Below, piece by piece: positions 42,047 to 51,127 of a stretch of 64,000 nt of DNA. The notes beneath the pieces are model-generated. The model saw only the letters and a list, made by a program, of their open reading frames with translations. It did not search any database and was not told the origin of the DNA. The stretch's first letter is position 1; each line of letters opens with the position of its first letter. Source of the stretch: Streptomyces albofaciens JCM 4342 (lineage in GTDB: Bacteria; Actinomycetota; Actinomycetes; Streptomycetales; Streptomycetaceae); NCBI RefSeq assembly GCF_008634025.1, contig NZ_PDCM01000001.1, forward strand, positions 1,981,501-2,045,500, given 5' to 3'. A program made the position numbers and the translations under genes.

Positions 42047-43075
42047 ATGACCACGGAGAAGATGGAGACCGTCCGGCTGGGCACGGCCGGCCCGCTGGTC
42101 GGGGTCCAGGGCCTCGGCTGCATGGGCATGAGCTACGCCTACGGCCCGACGGAGGACGAGGGCGAGGCGCGGGCGACGCTGGAGCGGGCGCTCGAACTGG
42201 GCGTCACGCTCTTCGACACCGCCGACATGTACGGCATGGGGCACAACGAGGAGTTCATCGGGCCGTTCGTCCGGGCGCACCGGGACGAGGTCGTGCTGGC
42301 GACGAAGTTCGCCATCGCCGTGGACCCGGACGACCCGATGAACCCCGCCAAGCGGAGCATCCGCAACGACCGGCCGTACATCCGCCAGGCCGTCGAGGCC
42401 AGCCTGCGCCGCCTCGGCGTGGACGAGATCGACCTGTACTACATGCACCGCCGCGACCCGGCCGTCCCCATCGAGGACACGGTCGGCGCGATGGCCGAGC
42501 TGGTGGCCGAGGGCAAGGTCAAGCACCTGGGCCTGAGCGAGGTCACCGGCAGCGAACTGCGCGCGGCCCAGGGCGTGCACCCGATCGCGGCCGTGCAGTC
42601 GGAGTGGTCGCTGTTCAGCCGGGACGTGGAGGACGGCGTGGTGCCGGCCGCGCGGGAGCTGGGCATCGGTTTCGTGCCGTACTCGCCGCTCGGCCGCGGC
42701 TTCCTGACCGGCGCGTTCGTCAGCGCCGACCAGGAGCTGGGCAAGGACGACTTCCGCCGTCAGCAGCCCCGCTTCACGGGCGACAACGCGAAGGCCAACG
42801 CGGCCCTGCTGGAGCCGGTGCGCGAGGTGGCCGCCGCGCACGGGGCCTCGCTCGGGCAGATCGCGCTGGCCTGGGTGCAGCAGCAGGCGCAGGTGCACGG
42901 TCTGGCCGTGGTGCCGATCCCGGGCACCCGCAAGCGCAGCCGTGTCGAGGAGAACGCCGCCGCCACGCGCGTCGTGCTCAGCGAGGAGGAGCTGGCCCGG
43001 CTGGAGCCGGTCGCGAGCAAGGTCGCGGGCGACCGGTACGCGGACATGCGGTTCACCTCGGCGGGCCGGGAGTAA
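42047..43075 (+). CDS. Aldo/keto reductase
   Basis: A 342-residue NADPH-dependent TIM-barrel reductase. Catalytic residues are Asp57, Tyr62 (DTADMYGMG), Lys87 (LATKF) and His134 (LYYMHRRDP). QGLGCMGMSYAYG is the start of the barrel, and IPGTRKRSRVEENAAA is the coenzyme 2'-phosphate site. It belongs to the AKR13-like group acting on aldehydes. ATG 42047 lies seven bases after the merR stop, so it is coexpressed with its probable regulator. A strong hairpin follows the gene. Confidence 0.93.
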   Translation: MTTEKMETVRLGTAGPLVGVQGLGCMGMSYAYGPTEDEGEARATLERALELGVTLFDTADMYGMGHNEEFIGPFVRAHRDEVVLATKFAIAVDPDDPMNPAKRSIRNDRPYIRQAVEASLRRLGVDEIDLYYMHRRDPAVPIEDTVGAMAELVAEGKVKHLGLSEVTGSELRAAQGVHPIAAVQSEWSLFSRDVEDGVVPAARELGIGFVPYSPLGRGFLTGAFVSADQELGKDDFRRQQPRFTGDNAKANAALLEPVREVAAAHGASLGQIALAWVQQQAQVHGLAVVPIPGTRKRSRVEENAAATRVVLSEEELARLEPVASKVAGDRYADMRFTSAGRE

Positions 43076-43086
43076 GGGGAAGCGAG

Positions 43087-43126
43087 CGGCGGGTGGTGCC
43101 GTCCCCTGTGGCGGCACCACCCGCCG
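43087..43126 (+). terminator. Intrinsic terminator after the aldo/keto reductase gene
   Basis: CGGCGGGTGGTGCCG (43087-43101) and CGGCACCACCCGCCG (43112-43126) form a perfect 15-bp stem with a 10-nt loop, followed by the T-containing tract GTCCTTTCC. It starts 12 bases after the reductase stop. Confidence 0.88.
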
Positions 43127-43204
43127 GTCCTTTCCCGGCCCCTCTCCGGCCCTTTGCCGCTTTCCTCCCGCCTGCCTGGGCCGGCACCAGCCCTCCCGCC
43201 CGCC

Positions 43205-44443
43205 TCAGGCCAGCCCCAGCGCGAACACCGCGAACGCCGCCGCCAAGGTCCCCGCGATCGCCCGCCGGACCGCCGTGACCCCCGTCCACGGCGCCTCGAA
43301 ACGGCGGGTCACCCGGCCGATGAGCACCAGCGCGACGGCGAAGACGGGCAGCCAGGCGACGCGGGCGAGAATCCAGCCCACCGTGTCCGGCGCCGTGGTG
43401 AGACCGGGCACGGCACCGGCGAAGGACGCGGGCACGGCCGCCGAGAACATCGCCGTCTGGTGCCAGCACAGCACCGTCATCGCACAGAGGTTGACGACGA
43501 CCACCGGCGCCCAGAGGGCCGGGCGGCGCAGCAGCCGGGCGATGCGGTCGCGCAGCAGGACCGCCGCGCCGGACTGGGCCGCGGCCAGCGCGAGGACCAG
43601 CAGGGACGGCGGGTGGGAGTTCGTACGGTCCTGGCCCGGGACGCCGACCATGCTCGTCGGGTAGTGGAAGAAGACCAGCAGCGCCGCGAACAGCGCGGTC
43701 CCGCCGAGCAGCAGCGTCCACGCGGCACGCCGCCCGAGCCGCTGCTCGCCCCAGGACACGCCCAGTTGGTAGGCGAACATCCAGCCGGGCAGCAGATTGA
43801 GCACGCTCAGCCAGGACGGCATGGCGTCGGCGTACGGCCCGTACCGCAGGAAGTCGACCACGGCGACGGCGCCCAGCAGCGGCGCCGCGGCCCACGCGCC
43901 CATGCGGCGGGCCGCGCGGACGCAGTACGGGGTGAGCGCGGTGATGCCCGCGTAGACCCCGACGAACCACAGCGGCTGGATGACCAGCGTCGCCCCCGTA
44001 CGGAGCGTGGGCTCGGGCACGCCGCACGCGGACAGGACGCAGACCAGCGCCGCCCAGACGGCGGTCACGCCGAGGACGGGGCGGCCCAGCCGGGCCAGGC
44101 GCGCCCGCAGCCAGTGCCCCGTCGACTCACCCCGCCCGGCCGCGCGGTGGAAGGACAGCACCGACGCGTACCCGCCGACCAGGAAGAAGATGCCGAGCAT
44201 CTGGAGCACCCAACTGGCGGGCGCCAGGGCGGCGAAGCCGGACAGCGGGCTGGCGTTGTGCAGCGCGCCGTCGGCGTCGAGCGTGAAACCGCCGAGCAGC
44301 CAGTGACCGGTCGGTACGGCGAGCAGCGCGAGCGCGCGCAGACCGTCGATCGCGCGGTCGCGGTCGGCGGGCGTACGGCCCTCTATGGCGCGGACGGCCT
44401 TGCGGACGGGGGCCAGCAGCGGGGTCGGGAGCGGGGTGGCCAT
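43205..44443 (-). CDS. Acyltransferase-3 family membrane protein
   Basis: A 412-residue polytopic protein with about ten membrane segments. RDRAIDGLRALALLAVPTGHWLLGGF (about 28-53) is the conserved start of the acyltransferase-3 fold, although the usual His/Arg of the family is only partly visible. GIFFLVGGYASVLSF continues it. These proteins O-acylate sugars or lipids at the membrane. A soluble C-terminal enzyme domain is absent, and the substrate is unknown. It is 66 bp downstream of the alpha/beta hydrolase gene on the same strand. Confidence 0.8.
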   Translation of the reverse strand: MATPLPTPLLAPVRKAVRAIEGRTPADRDRAIDGLRALALLAVPTGHWLLGGFTLDADGALHNASPLSGFAALAPASWVLQMLGIFFLVGGYASVLSFHRAAGRGESTGHWLRARLARLGRPVLGVTAVWAALVCVLSACGVPEPTLRTGATLVIQPLWFVGVYAGITALTPYCVRAARRMGAWAAAPLLGAVAVVDFLRYGPYADAMPSWLSVLNLLPGWMFAYQLGVSWGEQRLGRRAAWTLLLGGTALFAALLVFFHYPTSMVGVPGQDRTNSHPPSLLVLALAAAQSGAAVLLRDRIARLLRRPALWAPVVVVNLCAMTVLCWHQTAMFSAAVPASFAGAVPGLTTAPDTVGWILARVAWLPVFAVALVLIGRVTRRFEAPWTGVTAVRRAIAGTLAAAFAVFALGLA

Positions 44444-44508
44444 GGGGACCTCTCTTCGAGGTGGTCGGAAGGGCGGGAGGACTGGGCGGGCGGAAGCGCC
44501 GGCGCCCG

Positions 44509-45675
44509 TCAGCGCACCTGGTCGTAGCGGCCGAGCGCGATGTCGGCGAAGTTGCGCAGCGAGTCCGTGCCGGGCGCGAGGTAGCCGGTGTGTCCCTCGG
44601 CCGTCCGCGCCGGCACCCGGCGCGCGCCGAACTCCGGGTCGGTCGGGTCCGTACCGTGGCCCAGGCCCAGGAATTCGACGTGCGGCAGGTTGCCGATCCA
44701 GTCGGAGGCGTCACGGGCGGCCCACACCCGGGCGGTGGTGCGCAGCGCCGCCGCGCTGTCCGCCCGCATGCCGGGGGAGCCGAAGACGATCAGGTCGGAG
44801 ATCCGCCCCGGCTCCAGGTGCGGTACGGCCAGGGCGCAGACGAGCGATCCGTAGCTGTGGCACAGCAGGGCGGGGGCCGGTACGCCGACCGCGGCCAGCC
44901 CGTCCAGGAAGCGGGCCAGGCGCGGGGCCCCGGCTTCCGCGAGCCGGCCGGTCGCGGCGTCCGGGCCGAGGCCGAGCGGGGTGGTGTAGCCGGTCCAGGC
45001 GATCGCGGCGGTACGGACGCCGGGCGCTTCGGCGGCCATCCGGGCCCGCAGCGACCTGGCCATGCCGGACGGCGTGCCGTACGGGTCGCGCGCCCGGTCG
45101 GCCGAGGACAGGTCGATGTCCGAGCCCGGCACGAACACGGACGTGCGCTGTGCCGTCGCCAGGTCCCCGAACACCTCGGCCACCTGGCCCCGGCCGCGCG
45201 GGTCGAAGGCGAGGATCCGGCGGCCGGGGCGGAGCAGTTCGGCGTAGCGGTCGGCCAGCCGGCGCGCTTCCTGGTGGTCCTGGACCGTTCCGGCGGGGTC
45301 GGTGGCGCGGGCGGTCTGGCGCTCGCGCTCGGCCTTCAGGGCGAGGGCGTTGGCGTGGTAGCGCAGGGCGAGCGGCGCGCCGTCGAGGTTGCCCACGGTC
45401 AGCGGGTGACGGGCCGCCAGCTCCCGCTGCCCGGCCTCGCTCAGCGTACGGAAGAAGCGGGCGACCTCGGCCGGGGTCGCGGTCGCCGGGTCGGGCAGCC
45501 GCTTGCCGACGGAGTGGTCCGCGCGCCAGGCCGCGGCGCCGGGCGCGGGCCCGGTGACGGCCTCCTGCGTCGAGCCCACCGCCCAGCCGCCGGTACCGCC
45601 GACGACCGCCGCCGCCAGCGCGACCGCTACGAGCGTGCGCCTACCGCGATGCGTGGACCGGCGCGGCTTGGACAT
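44509..45675 (-). CDS. DUF1023-type alpha/beta hydrolase (exported)
   Basis: A 388-residue protein with an N-terminal signal-anchor (about 14-34, LVAVALAAAVVGGTGGWAVG). The fold carries RILAFDPRGRGQVAEVFGDLATAQRTSVFVPG and the nucleophile elbow LLCHSYGSLV, the DUF1023 (alpha/beta hydrolase) pattern, with a GLGHGTDP region near the C-terminus. It is expected outside the membrane. The substrate is unknown. A paralogue lies at 49556-50776 with the same domain order and similar blocks, on the other side of the two-component system. Confidence 0.87.
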   Translation of the reverse strand: MSKPRRSTHRGRRTLVAVALAAAVVGGTGGWAVGSTQEAVTGPAPGAAAWRADHSVGKRLPDPATATPAEVARFFRTLSEAGQRELAARHPLTVGNLDGAPLALRYHANALALKAERERQTARATDPAGTVQDHQEARRLADRYAELLRPGRRILAFDPRGRGQVAEVFGDLATAQRTSVFVPGSDIDLSSADRARDPYGTPSGMARSLRARMAAEAPGVRTAAIAWTGYTTPLGLGPDAATGRLAEAGAPRLARFLDGLAAVGVPAPALLCHSYGSLVCALAVPHLEPGRISDLIVFGSPGMRADSAAALRTTARVWAARDASDWIGNLPHVEFLGLGHGTDPTDPEFGARRVPARTAEGHTGYLAPGTDSLRNFADIALGRYDQVR

Positions 45676-46135
45676 GGTGGGGTCTCCCTCTTCCGTTGAC
45701 GTGGCGGAGGGAAACGTAGGAAGCGGACGGGTGACGGCACGTCACACCGCGGAGCCAACTGCCCGCTGATACCGGGGTAGGGGGTCGGCGCCGCGCTCGT
45801 CCTCCAGCACGACCGGCCACCCGGAGGCGCCGTACGGGGGCTTTCCCCACCTTCACCCGCGCTGAGCAGGGTGGCGGTGGCGGGTGCGGGGGCGGGCGGG
45901 GTGAGGTGCTGGCAGCGGAGGGCGGGGGGCCGGTATGGGGTGGGGAGGTGAGACGTCGGTACGGGGTGGGGCGTCGGAGGCCGGTACGGGGTGGGCGTCG
46001 GACGTCGCTACGGGAGTGTGGCGGGGCGGGTACGGGAGCGGATGAGACGTCGGTCCGAAGTACGGGGCGGGGCACGCGAAAGGGCGGGAGCGCGTCGGCC
46101 GCCCGCGCTCCCGCCCGCCTCCTGGTCTCCGCCGC
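45676..46135. other. Gene-poor gap between hydrolase and response regulator
   Basis: A 460-bp interval. Nothing convincing is coded. It contains short GGTACGGGGTGGGG-like iterations (about 45930-46020) and, at its right end, the terminator of the response-regulator gene. Confidence 0.4.
46082..46116 (-). terminator. Intrinsic terminator after the two-component system
   Basis: GGGCGGGAGCGCG (46082-46094) and CGCGCTCCCGCCC (46104-46116) pair perfectly over 13 bp with a nine-nt loop, 20 bp past the response-regulator stop on its coding strand. Confidence 0.8.
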
Positions 46136-46816
46136 TCAGTTGGTTCCCGGCGACACCAGCCCCGACTCGTACGCGAAGATCACCGCCTGGGCGCGGTCCC
46201 GCAGCCCCAGCTTGGCCAGCACCCGGCCGATATGGGTCTTCACGGTCTGCTCGGCGAGCACCAGGGACTCGGCGATCTCCTGGTTGGACAGACCGCGGGC
46301 GATCAGCTCCAGCACCTCCGTCTCGCGCGGCGTCAGCCCGTTGAGCCGCAGCGCGGTGCGGTCCTTGCGGGGCGTGGGCCGCTGCCGGGCGAAGTCGGCG
46401 ATCAGCCGCCGCGTCACGGACGGCGCGAGCAGCGCCTCGCCCGCCGCCACCACCCGCACCGCCGAGATCAGGTCGGCCGGCGGCGCGTCCTTGAGCAGGA
46501 ACCCGGACGCCCCGGCGCGCAGCGCCTCGTACACGTAGTCGTCCACGTCGAACGTGGTGAGCATCAGCACCTTCGGCCGGTGCACCACACCGGCCGGCGG
46601 ATCCAGCAGCTGCCGGGCCGCCTCCAGCCCGTCCATCTCCGGCATCCGGACGTCCATCAGCACCACGTCCGGGTGCGTGCGGCGGCTCAGTTCGACGCCC
46701 TGCACACCGTCCGGCGCGTCGCCGACGACGTCGATGTCGCTCTGCGCGGCGAGCAGCGCGGCGAAGCCTGCGCGCACCATGGCCTGGTCGTCGACGATGA
46801 TCACCCGAGTGGTCAT
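46136..46816 (-). CDS. NarL/LuxR-family response regulator
   Basis: A 226-residue regulator from ATG 46816. The receiver domain has acidic Asp9-Asp10, phosphoacceptor Asp55 (VVLMDVRMPEMDG) and Lys in GFLLKDAPP (about 103-105). The C-terminal LuxR helix-turn-helix is GLTPRETEVLELIARGLSNQEIAESLVLAEQTVKTHIGRVLAKLGLRDRAQAV (about 160-212). The ATG overlaps the stop of the histidine kinase gene, so they form a cognate pair. A terminator follows. Targets are not visible; the flanking hydrolase genes are candidates. Confidence 0.95.
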   Translation of the reverse strand: MTTRVIIVDDQAMVRAGFAALLAAQSDIDVVGDAPDGVQGVELSRRTHPDVVLMDVRMPEMDGLEAARQLLDPPAGVVHRPKVLMLTTFDVDDYVYEALRAGASGFLLKDAPPADLISAVRVVAAGEALLAPSVTRRLIADFARQRPTPRKDRTALRLNGLTPRETEVLELIARGLSNQEIAESLVLAEQTVKTHIGRVLAKLGLRDRAQAVIFAYESGLVSPGTN

Positions 46817-48156
46817 GCGGGGTTGTGGTCCTTTGCTGTTATGGGGAGCTGGGCGGCGACGCGGAAGCCGCCGTCGGGCAGGGGCCCGGTGTCCAGGGTG
46901 CCGTCCACCAGGCGTACGCGCTCGCGCATTCCGACCAGGCCGTGGCCGGTGCCGGAGGTCTCCAGCGGCTCGGCGGGGAGCGGCGGGGCGCCGTTGACGA
47001 CCAGGACGGTCAGCAGACCGCCCTCCTCGTCGAGCCTGACCGACACACGGGTGTGCGCCCCCGGCGCGTGCCGTACGACGTTGGCCAGCGCCTCCTGCAC
47101 GATGCGGTACGCCGACAGGTCGACCGCGGACGCCAGGGACACCGGCCCGTCGGGCAGCGTCAGCTCGACCGGCACCCCGGCCCGCACCGTCCCCTCGACC
47201 AGCTTCGGCACCTGCGCGAGGCCGGGCTGCGGCGCCTTCTCCGGGCCGCCGTGCCGCTCCGTCTCCTCGCTGCGCAGCACGCCCAGCAGCCGCCGCATCT
47301 CGGCCAGCGACTCCCGCGCGGTGGCCGCGATCGTGCTGAACTCCTCCTGGGCGGCTTCCGGGATGCCGCTGATGCGGTACGGCGCGCTGTCCGCCTGCAC
47401 CGTGATCACCGACATGTGGTGGGCGACGACGTCGTGCAGCTCACGGGCGATACGGGTGCGCTCCTCCAGCAGCGTGCGCATGGCGCGCTCGGCCTCGCTG
47501 ATGTTCTCCTGCTCGATCAGCTTGCGCTGCGCGGCCCCGCGCTCCCGGAGCGCGGCGCCCACCAGCAGCACGACGCCGGAGAGGGTGAACATCAGCACCC
47601 AGGTGCCGTCGCCGTGGTTCGGCCGGATCACCTCGAAGAAGACGCTCACCGCGCCGGTCGCGCCCCAGACGGCCATCAGCGTGCGGCGCCGCTCGCGCAG
47701 CGAGAGCGCCAGCATCAGGACCAGGTAGCCGACGATGACCGTGGGGGGCCAGGGCCAGGCGCGGTCGCCGGTGCCCGGCGCGAAGCCCAGCACGATGCCG
47801 CCGACGACATCCGCCGTGAAGATCACCCACCAGGCCTGGAGCGGCCGGGTCACCGCCAGCAGCAGTGGCACCGTCTGGGCGATGGCCAACGTGCCGGCCG
47901 GGCCGCCGCTGAGCCCGTAGTCGTTCATGAGCACGTTCACGGTCGAGGGCAGCAGCGAGACCATGAAGGTGAAGACGATCACGTACGGCAGCAGGCGCAG
48001 CCAGCGGTTCTGCACCTGTCCGAAGATCGGGGCGCCGGGGCCGGTCGGCGTACCGAGGTCTTCGGCCAGGGTGCGCAGTGCCTGCCGTCCGGTCCGCACG
48101 AGGCGGGCCCGGACGCGGCGCAGGTCGTCCGCGGGGCGCGGTGGTGTCGTCTTCAT
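46813..48156 (-). CDS. NarL-type sensor histidine kinase
   Basis: A 447-residue membrane kinase; ATG 48156 is preferred to 48198, which adds 14 residues. Five or six transmembrane segments (about 52-205) form the sensor without a large extracellular domain. The HisKA_3 phosphoacceptor is His241 in IARELHDVVAHHMSVI. The HATPase_c domain has LSAYRIVQEALANVVRHA (N box), and GHGLVGMRERV is the G box. It phosphorylates the overlapping response regulator. The intramembrane sensor design resembles cell-envelope stress kinases such as LiaS/DesK types. Confidence 0.92.
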   Translation of the reverse strand: MKTTPPRPADDLRRVRARLVRTGRQALRTLAEDLGTPTGPGAPIFGQVQNRWLRLLPYVIVFTFMVSLLPSTVNVLMNDYGLSGGPAGTLAIAQTVPLLLAVTRPLQAWWVIFTADVVGGIVLGFAPGTGDRAWPWPPTVIVGYLVLMLALSLRERRRTLMAVWGATGAVSVFFEVIRPNHGDGTWVLMFTLSGVVLLVGAALRERGAAQRKLIEQENISEAERAMRTLLEERTRIARELHDVVAHHMSVITVQADSAPYRISGIPEAAQEEFSTIAATARESLAEMRRLLGVLRSEETERHGGPEKAPQPGLAQVPKLVEGTVRAGVPVELTLPDGPVSLASAVDLSAYRIVQEALANVVRHAPGAHTRVSVRLDEEGGLLTVLVVNGAPPLPAEPLETSGTGHGLVGMRERVRLVDGTLDTGPLPDGGFRVAAQLPITAKDHNPA

Positions 48157-48426
48157 GGCCTGGTCAGCGTAAGCGGCGGCCGGGCGCCGGGGCGTCATAC
48201 CCCGGGGTGGCCTTGGGCGTCATACCTCGGTACGGGGAGGCTTGGTGTCGTGTCCCGGTACGGAAAGGCGGGGGCGTCCTACCCCGGTAGGGACAGCGAG
48301 GCGCCTACCCCGGTACGGGAACGACGCACGCGACCGGCTGCCACGTGCGGCTGCTGCCCCCGCCGACTGCCTCCCTCTCGGCTCCCTCCTCGGCTGCCTC
48401 TCGGCTACAGCTCCGCTGCCTCTCGG

Positions 48427-49323
48427 CTACAGCTCCGCCAGCAGCTCGGCCTTCTTCGACGTGAACTCGGCGTCCGTCAGCAGCCCCGCCGTGTGCAGCT
48501 CGCCCAGCTGCCGTATCCGGTCCGCGATGTCGGCCGGATCGCGCCGGGCGTCGTCGCGGGGGCGCACCGGCCGCCGCGGCGCCGCGTCCCCCTCGGGAGC
48601 GGCGGCCCGTACGGCCTGGAGCACCGCGGCGGCGAACGGCAGCGACTCGTGCACCGGCCCGTACCCGAGCCCGAACACCACCGAGGCCGGGTCCTGGTCC
48701 GCCTCGCCGGGCCGCCGGTCCTCCGCGCCCCGCTCCACCAGCCGCAGGTACCCGTTGCCCGACAGCACCCCGGCGCCGCCCTCCGGCGAGCGCCACTCCA
48801 CCCCGGCCAGTTCGCCGACCGGGAAACTCTGGTCGCCGCACTTCCACTTGGCCGACGAGGCACCCGTCCAGAACCAGCGGAACGCGACCGCGCTGCCGTC
48901 GAAGGACGCCTTGCCGTCGTACGCCTTGAAGGTCAGCGGTGGTGCCGGCGCGGTCACCAGGTGTTCCCCAGCGGGCCGTGCGGCGTCGGGTCCGAGCGCG
49001 CCGCGCAGCTCGTCCCGGTAGTACTCGGCCAGGACCTCGCGCTCGGCGGGCAGCACCAGACGGTAGGGGTCGAGATCTTCCTTGAGCTGGCCGGCCGCGG
49101 CCTCCATCAGCGGGTCGGCACCCGGCCGGGGCACCGCGCGCAGCACGACCGTGCCGCGCCTGCCCGGCGCCAGCTCGACGGACCTCAGCGCCTCGTACGG
49201 GACGCGCCGCTCGCCGAGCGCCTGGAAGAGCTTCGGCCTGCGGATCCCCCGTTCGAAGCGGATGAGCACGGAGTCCGTGTCGAACTCCCAGACGGCGTGA
49301 AAACCGGCCAGCACATCACCCAT
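48427..49323 (-). CDS. DUF4429-SHOCT domain protein
   Basis: A 298-residue soluble protein. ATG 49323 (MGDVLAGFHAVWEFDTDSV) is preferred; ATG 49332 adds three residues. Two DUF4429 repeats (PH-like beta folds) cover about 1-100 and about 120-235, with FDGSAVAFRWFW and FPVGELAGVEWRSPEGG. The last 35 residues are a SHOCT oligomerisation motif (DIADRIRQLGELHTAGLLTDAEFTSKKAELLAEL). Function is unknown. It lies between the two-component system and the second alpha/beta hydrolase, on the same strand as both. Confidence 0.88.
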   Translation of the reverse strand: MGDVLAGFHAVWEFDTDSVLIRFERGIRRPKLFQALGERRVPYEALRSVELAPGRRGTVVLRAVPRPGADPLMEAAAGQLKEDLDPYRLVLPAEREVLAEYYRDELRGALGPDAARPAGEHLVTAPAPPLTFKAYDGKASFDGSAVAFRWFWTGASSAKWKCGDQSFPVGELAGVEWRSPEGGAGVLSGNGYLRLVERGAEDRRPGEADQDPASVVFGLGYGPVHESLPFAAAVLQAVRAAAPEGDAAPRRPVRPRDDARRDPADIADRIRQLGELHTAGLLTDAEFTSKKAELLAEL

Positions 49324-49470
49324 GCGGCTCATCGTAAGCGGCGGTCGCCCGCCCGTCCCCCTTCCGGACATCATGCGCTACGCGCGTCAAGCCGCTTTTG
49401 CCCCATGCCGCCCGCGAGCCCGGCGCGTCCGGAACGGGCGCCCCGCGGCTCCGGTATCCGGCACCGGGGT

Positions 49471-49550
49471 CCGGTTCGGTTCCGGGGGCCGGTTCGATTC
49501 CGGGGTCCGGTTCGGTTCCGGCGTCCGGTCCGGTCCCGGGTCCGGTCCGG
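49471..49550. repeat. 18-bp imperfect tandem repeats before the DUF4429 gene
   Basis: Units of about 18 bp with consensus CCGGTTCGGTTCCGGGGT begin at 49471, 49489, 49507 and 49525, the last one decayed. They lie between the start of the DUF4429 gene and the stop of the second hydrolase. No coding role is seen. Confidence 0.8.
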
Positions 49551-49555
49551 CTCGC

Positions 49556-50776
49556 TCACGCAAGGTCGGCCGAGCAGTCCCGGTCCTGCGGGGCGCAGTC
49601 CACCGAGGAGACCGCGCCCACCCCGATCATCGCGAAGTTGCGCAGGCTCTGCGTGCCGGGCTCGAAGTACCCGGCGTGTCCCTCGGCGCCGCGGGCCGAC
49701 AGCACCCGCGAGCCGAAGGCCGGGGTGACCGGGTCGGCGCCGTGGCCGAGCCCGCCGACCTCCAGGTACGGCACGTCCTGGATCCAGTCGTCGGCGTCCC
49801 GCATGGCCCAGACCCGGGCGTGCGTACCGAGTCCGGCGACGGTCTCCGACCGCATGCCGGGGCTGCCCGCCACCGCGATGTCGGTGACGGAGGACGGCAG
49901 CCGGTTGGCCGCGACGCCGCACACCACGGAGCCGTAGCTGTGGCACATCAGCGATACGGAGGCGCTCTTCGGCAGCGCCCGGACCAGCGAGTTCAGGCGT
50001 AGCGCGCCCTGCGCGGCGAGCTGCCCGGTGGCGGCGTCGACACCGAGCCCGGCGGGCGCGGTGTAGTCGGCCCAGGCGATCACGGCCGTACGGGCGTCGG
50101 CGCGGGCGGCACGCTCCGCGTCGTAGAGCGATCTGGCCATGCCGGCGGGCGCGCTCGTAGCGCGCGCCGTGCGCTCGAAGGTGGCCAGATTGGTGTCCAC
50201 ACCGGGCACCACCACCGAGACGCGGCGGGCGTGCCCCAGGTCACCGAAGACCTCGGCGGCCCGGCCGCCGCCGGCCGGGTCGAAGGCGAGAATCTGGCGG
50301 CCCGCGGTGCCCATCGACTCGAAACGGTGCATCAGCCGGCTCGCCTCCTGGCGGCCCACCGGCGTCAGCCGCCGGTCGTGCACCCGTTTCCGCGCCACCT
50401 CGCCCGCCTGCCGCAACGCCTTCTTGTTGGCCTCGTAGCGCAGATCGACGGGGGCGCCGCCCATGTTGCCCACCACCAGCGGGTAGCGGTCGGCGAGCGC
50501 GGCCCGGTCGGCGCCGCTGAGCGACCGGAAGAAGGCGGCGAGCGTGCCGGGCGCGGAACGGGTGTCCGGCAGCCGGTGCCCCCGGAAGGAGGCGTGGTCC
50601 CAGGCGGCCCGCGCGGTGGCCAGGGGGTTGGCGTCGTCCTTGTTGCCTCTGACGGCCGTCCAGCCGGTCATCGCGAGCATGACGAACACCACCACCAGGG
50701 CGAGTGCCGCACGCCAGGCGGTGGACTGAAGGAAACCGAAGGAGGGGGCACCGAGCCCCGAGAACGAAGAAGTCAC
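49556..50776 (-). CDS. DUF1023-type alpha/beta hydrolase (exported), paralogue
   Basis: A 406-residue protein starting at GTG 50776. A transmembrane signal-anchor (about 21-42, AALALVVVFVMLAMTGWTAV) precedes the hydrolase domain: LAAFFRSLSGADRAALADRYPLVVGNMGGAPVDLRYEANKKAL, QILAFDPAGGGRAAEVFGDLGHARRVSVVVPG and nucleophile elbow LMCHSYGSVV. AEGHAGYFEPGTQSLRNFAMI at the C-terminus matches the paralogue at 44509-45675 closely. Outside the membrane; substrate unknown. Possible extra Cys near the C-terminus (VDCAPQDRDCSADLA) suggest a disulfide. Confidence 0.87.
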   Translation of the reverse strand: MTSSFSGLGAPSFGFLQSTAWRAALALVVVFVMLAMTGWTAVRGNKDDANPLATARAAWDHASFRGHRLPDTRSAPGTLAAFFRSLSGADRAALADRYPLVVGNMGGAPVDLRYEANKKALRQAGEVARKRVHDRRLTPVGRQEASRLMHRFESMGTAGRQILAFDPAGGGRAAEVFGDLGHARRVSVVVPGVDTNLATFERTARATSAPAGMARSLYDAERAARADARTAVIAWADYTAPAGLGVDAATGQLAAQGALRLNSLVRALPKSASVSLMCHSYGSVVCGVAANRLPSSVTDIAVAGSPGMRSETVAGLGTHARVWAMRDADDWIQDVPYLEVGGLGHGADPVTPAFGSRVLSARGAEGHAGYFEPGTQSLRNFAMIGVGAVSSVDCAPQDRDCSADLA

Positions 50777-51127
50777 CGCGGGCCACCCTAGGAGACGGGG
50801 CGGGGCGCCCGCTCAGTGCGTGAGTGATATCACGTTTCGGCCTGGGCATTTGGCTTCACAACGGACACGTCGTGGGGTGTTCCGACGCTCAGACGTGCAG
50901 AAACGTTCTCAGGCAGGGACTCGGGCGGGGGCTCAAGCAGGGACTCGGGCGGGGCTCGGGCGGTGGCTCAGGAGGGGGTCAGGCCGGGACTCGGGCGAGG
51001 GTGTGGAGATTGCGGGTACGGGGGCCGGGGGAGCGGCGGCCGGGGGTACGGCCGGGCCGCCGCGGCCAGTCGATTCACCGGCCGCTGTCACTCGCCGGGC
51101 CGCGTCACCCGCCCGAAGCCAGGCTCC
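50777..51127. other. Gene-poor gap upstream of the hydrolase paralogue
   Basis: A 351-bp interval between minus-strand genes. It contains direct copies of CAGGGACTCGGGCGGGG at 50914-50930 and 50938-50954 and related GGGACTCGGGCG segments to about 51000. A short AT-rich stretch (50820-50870) may hold the hydrolase promoter. No gene is supported. Confidence 0.4.
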
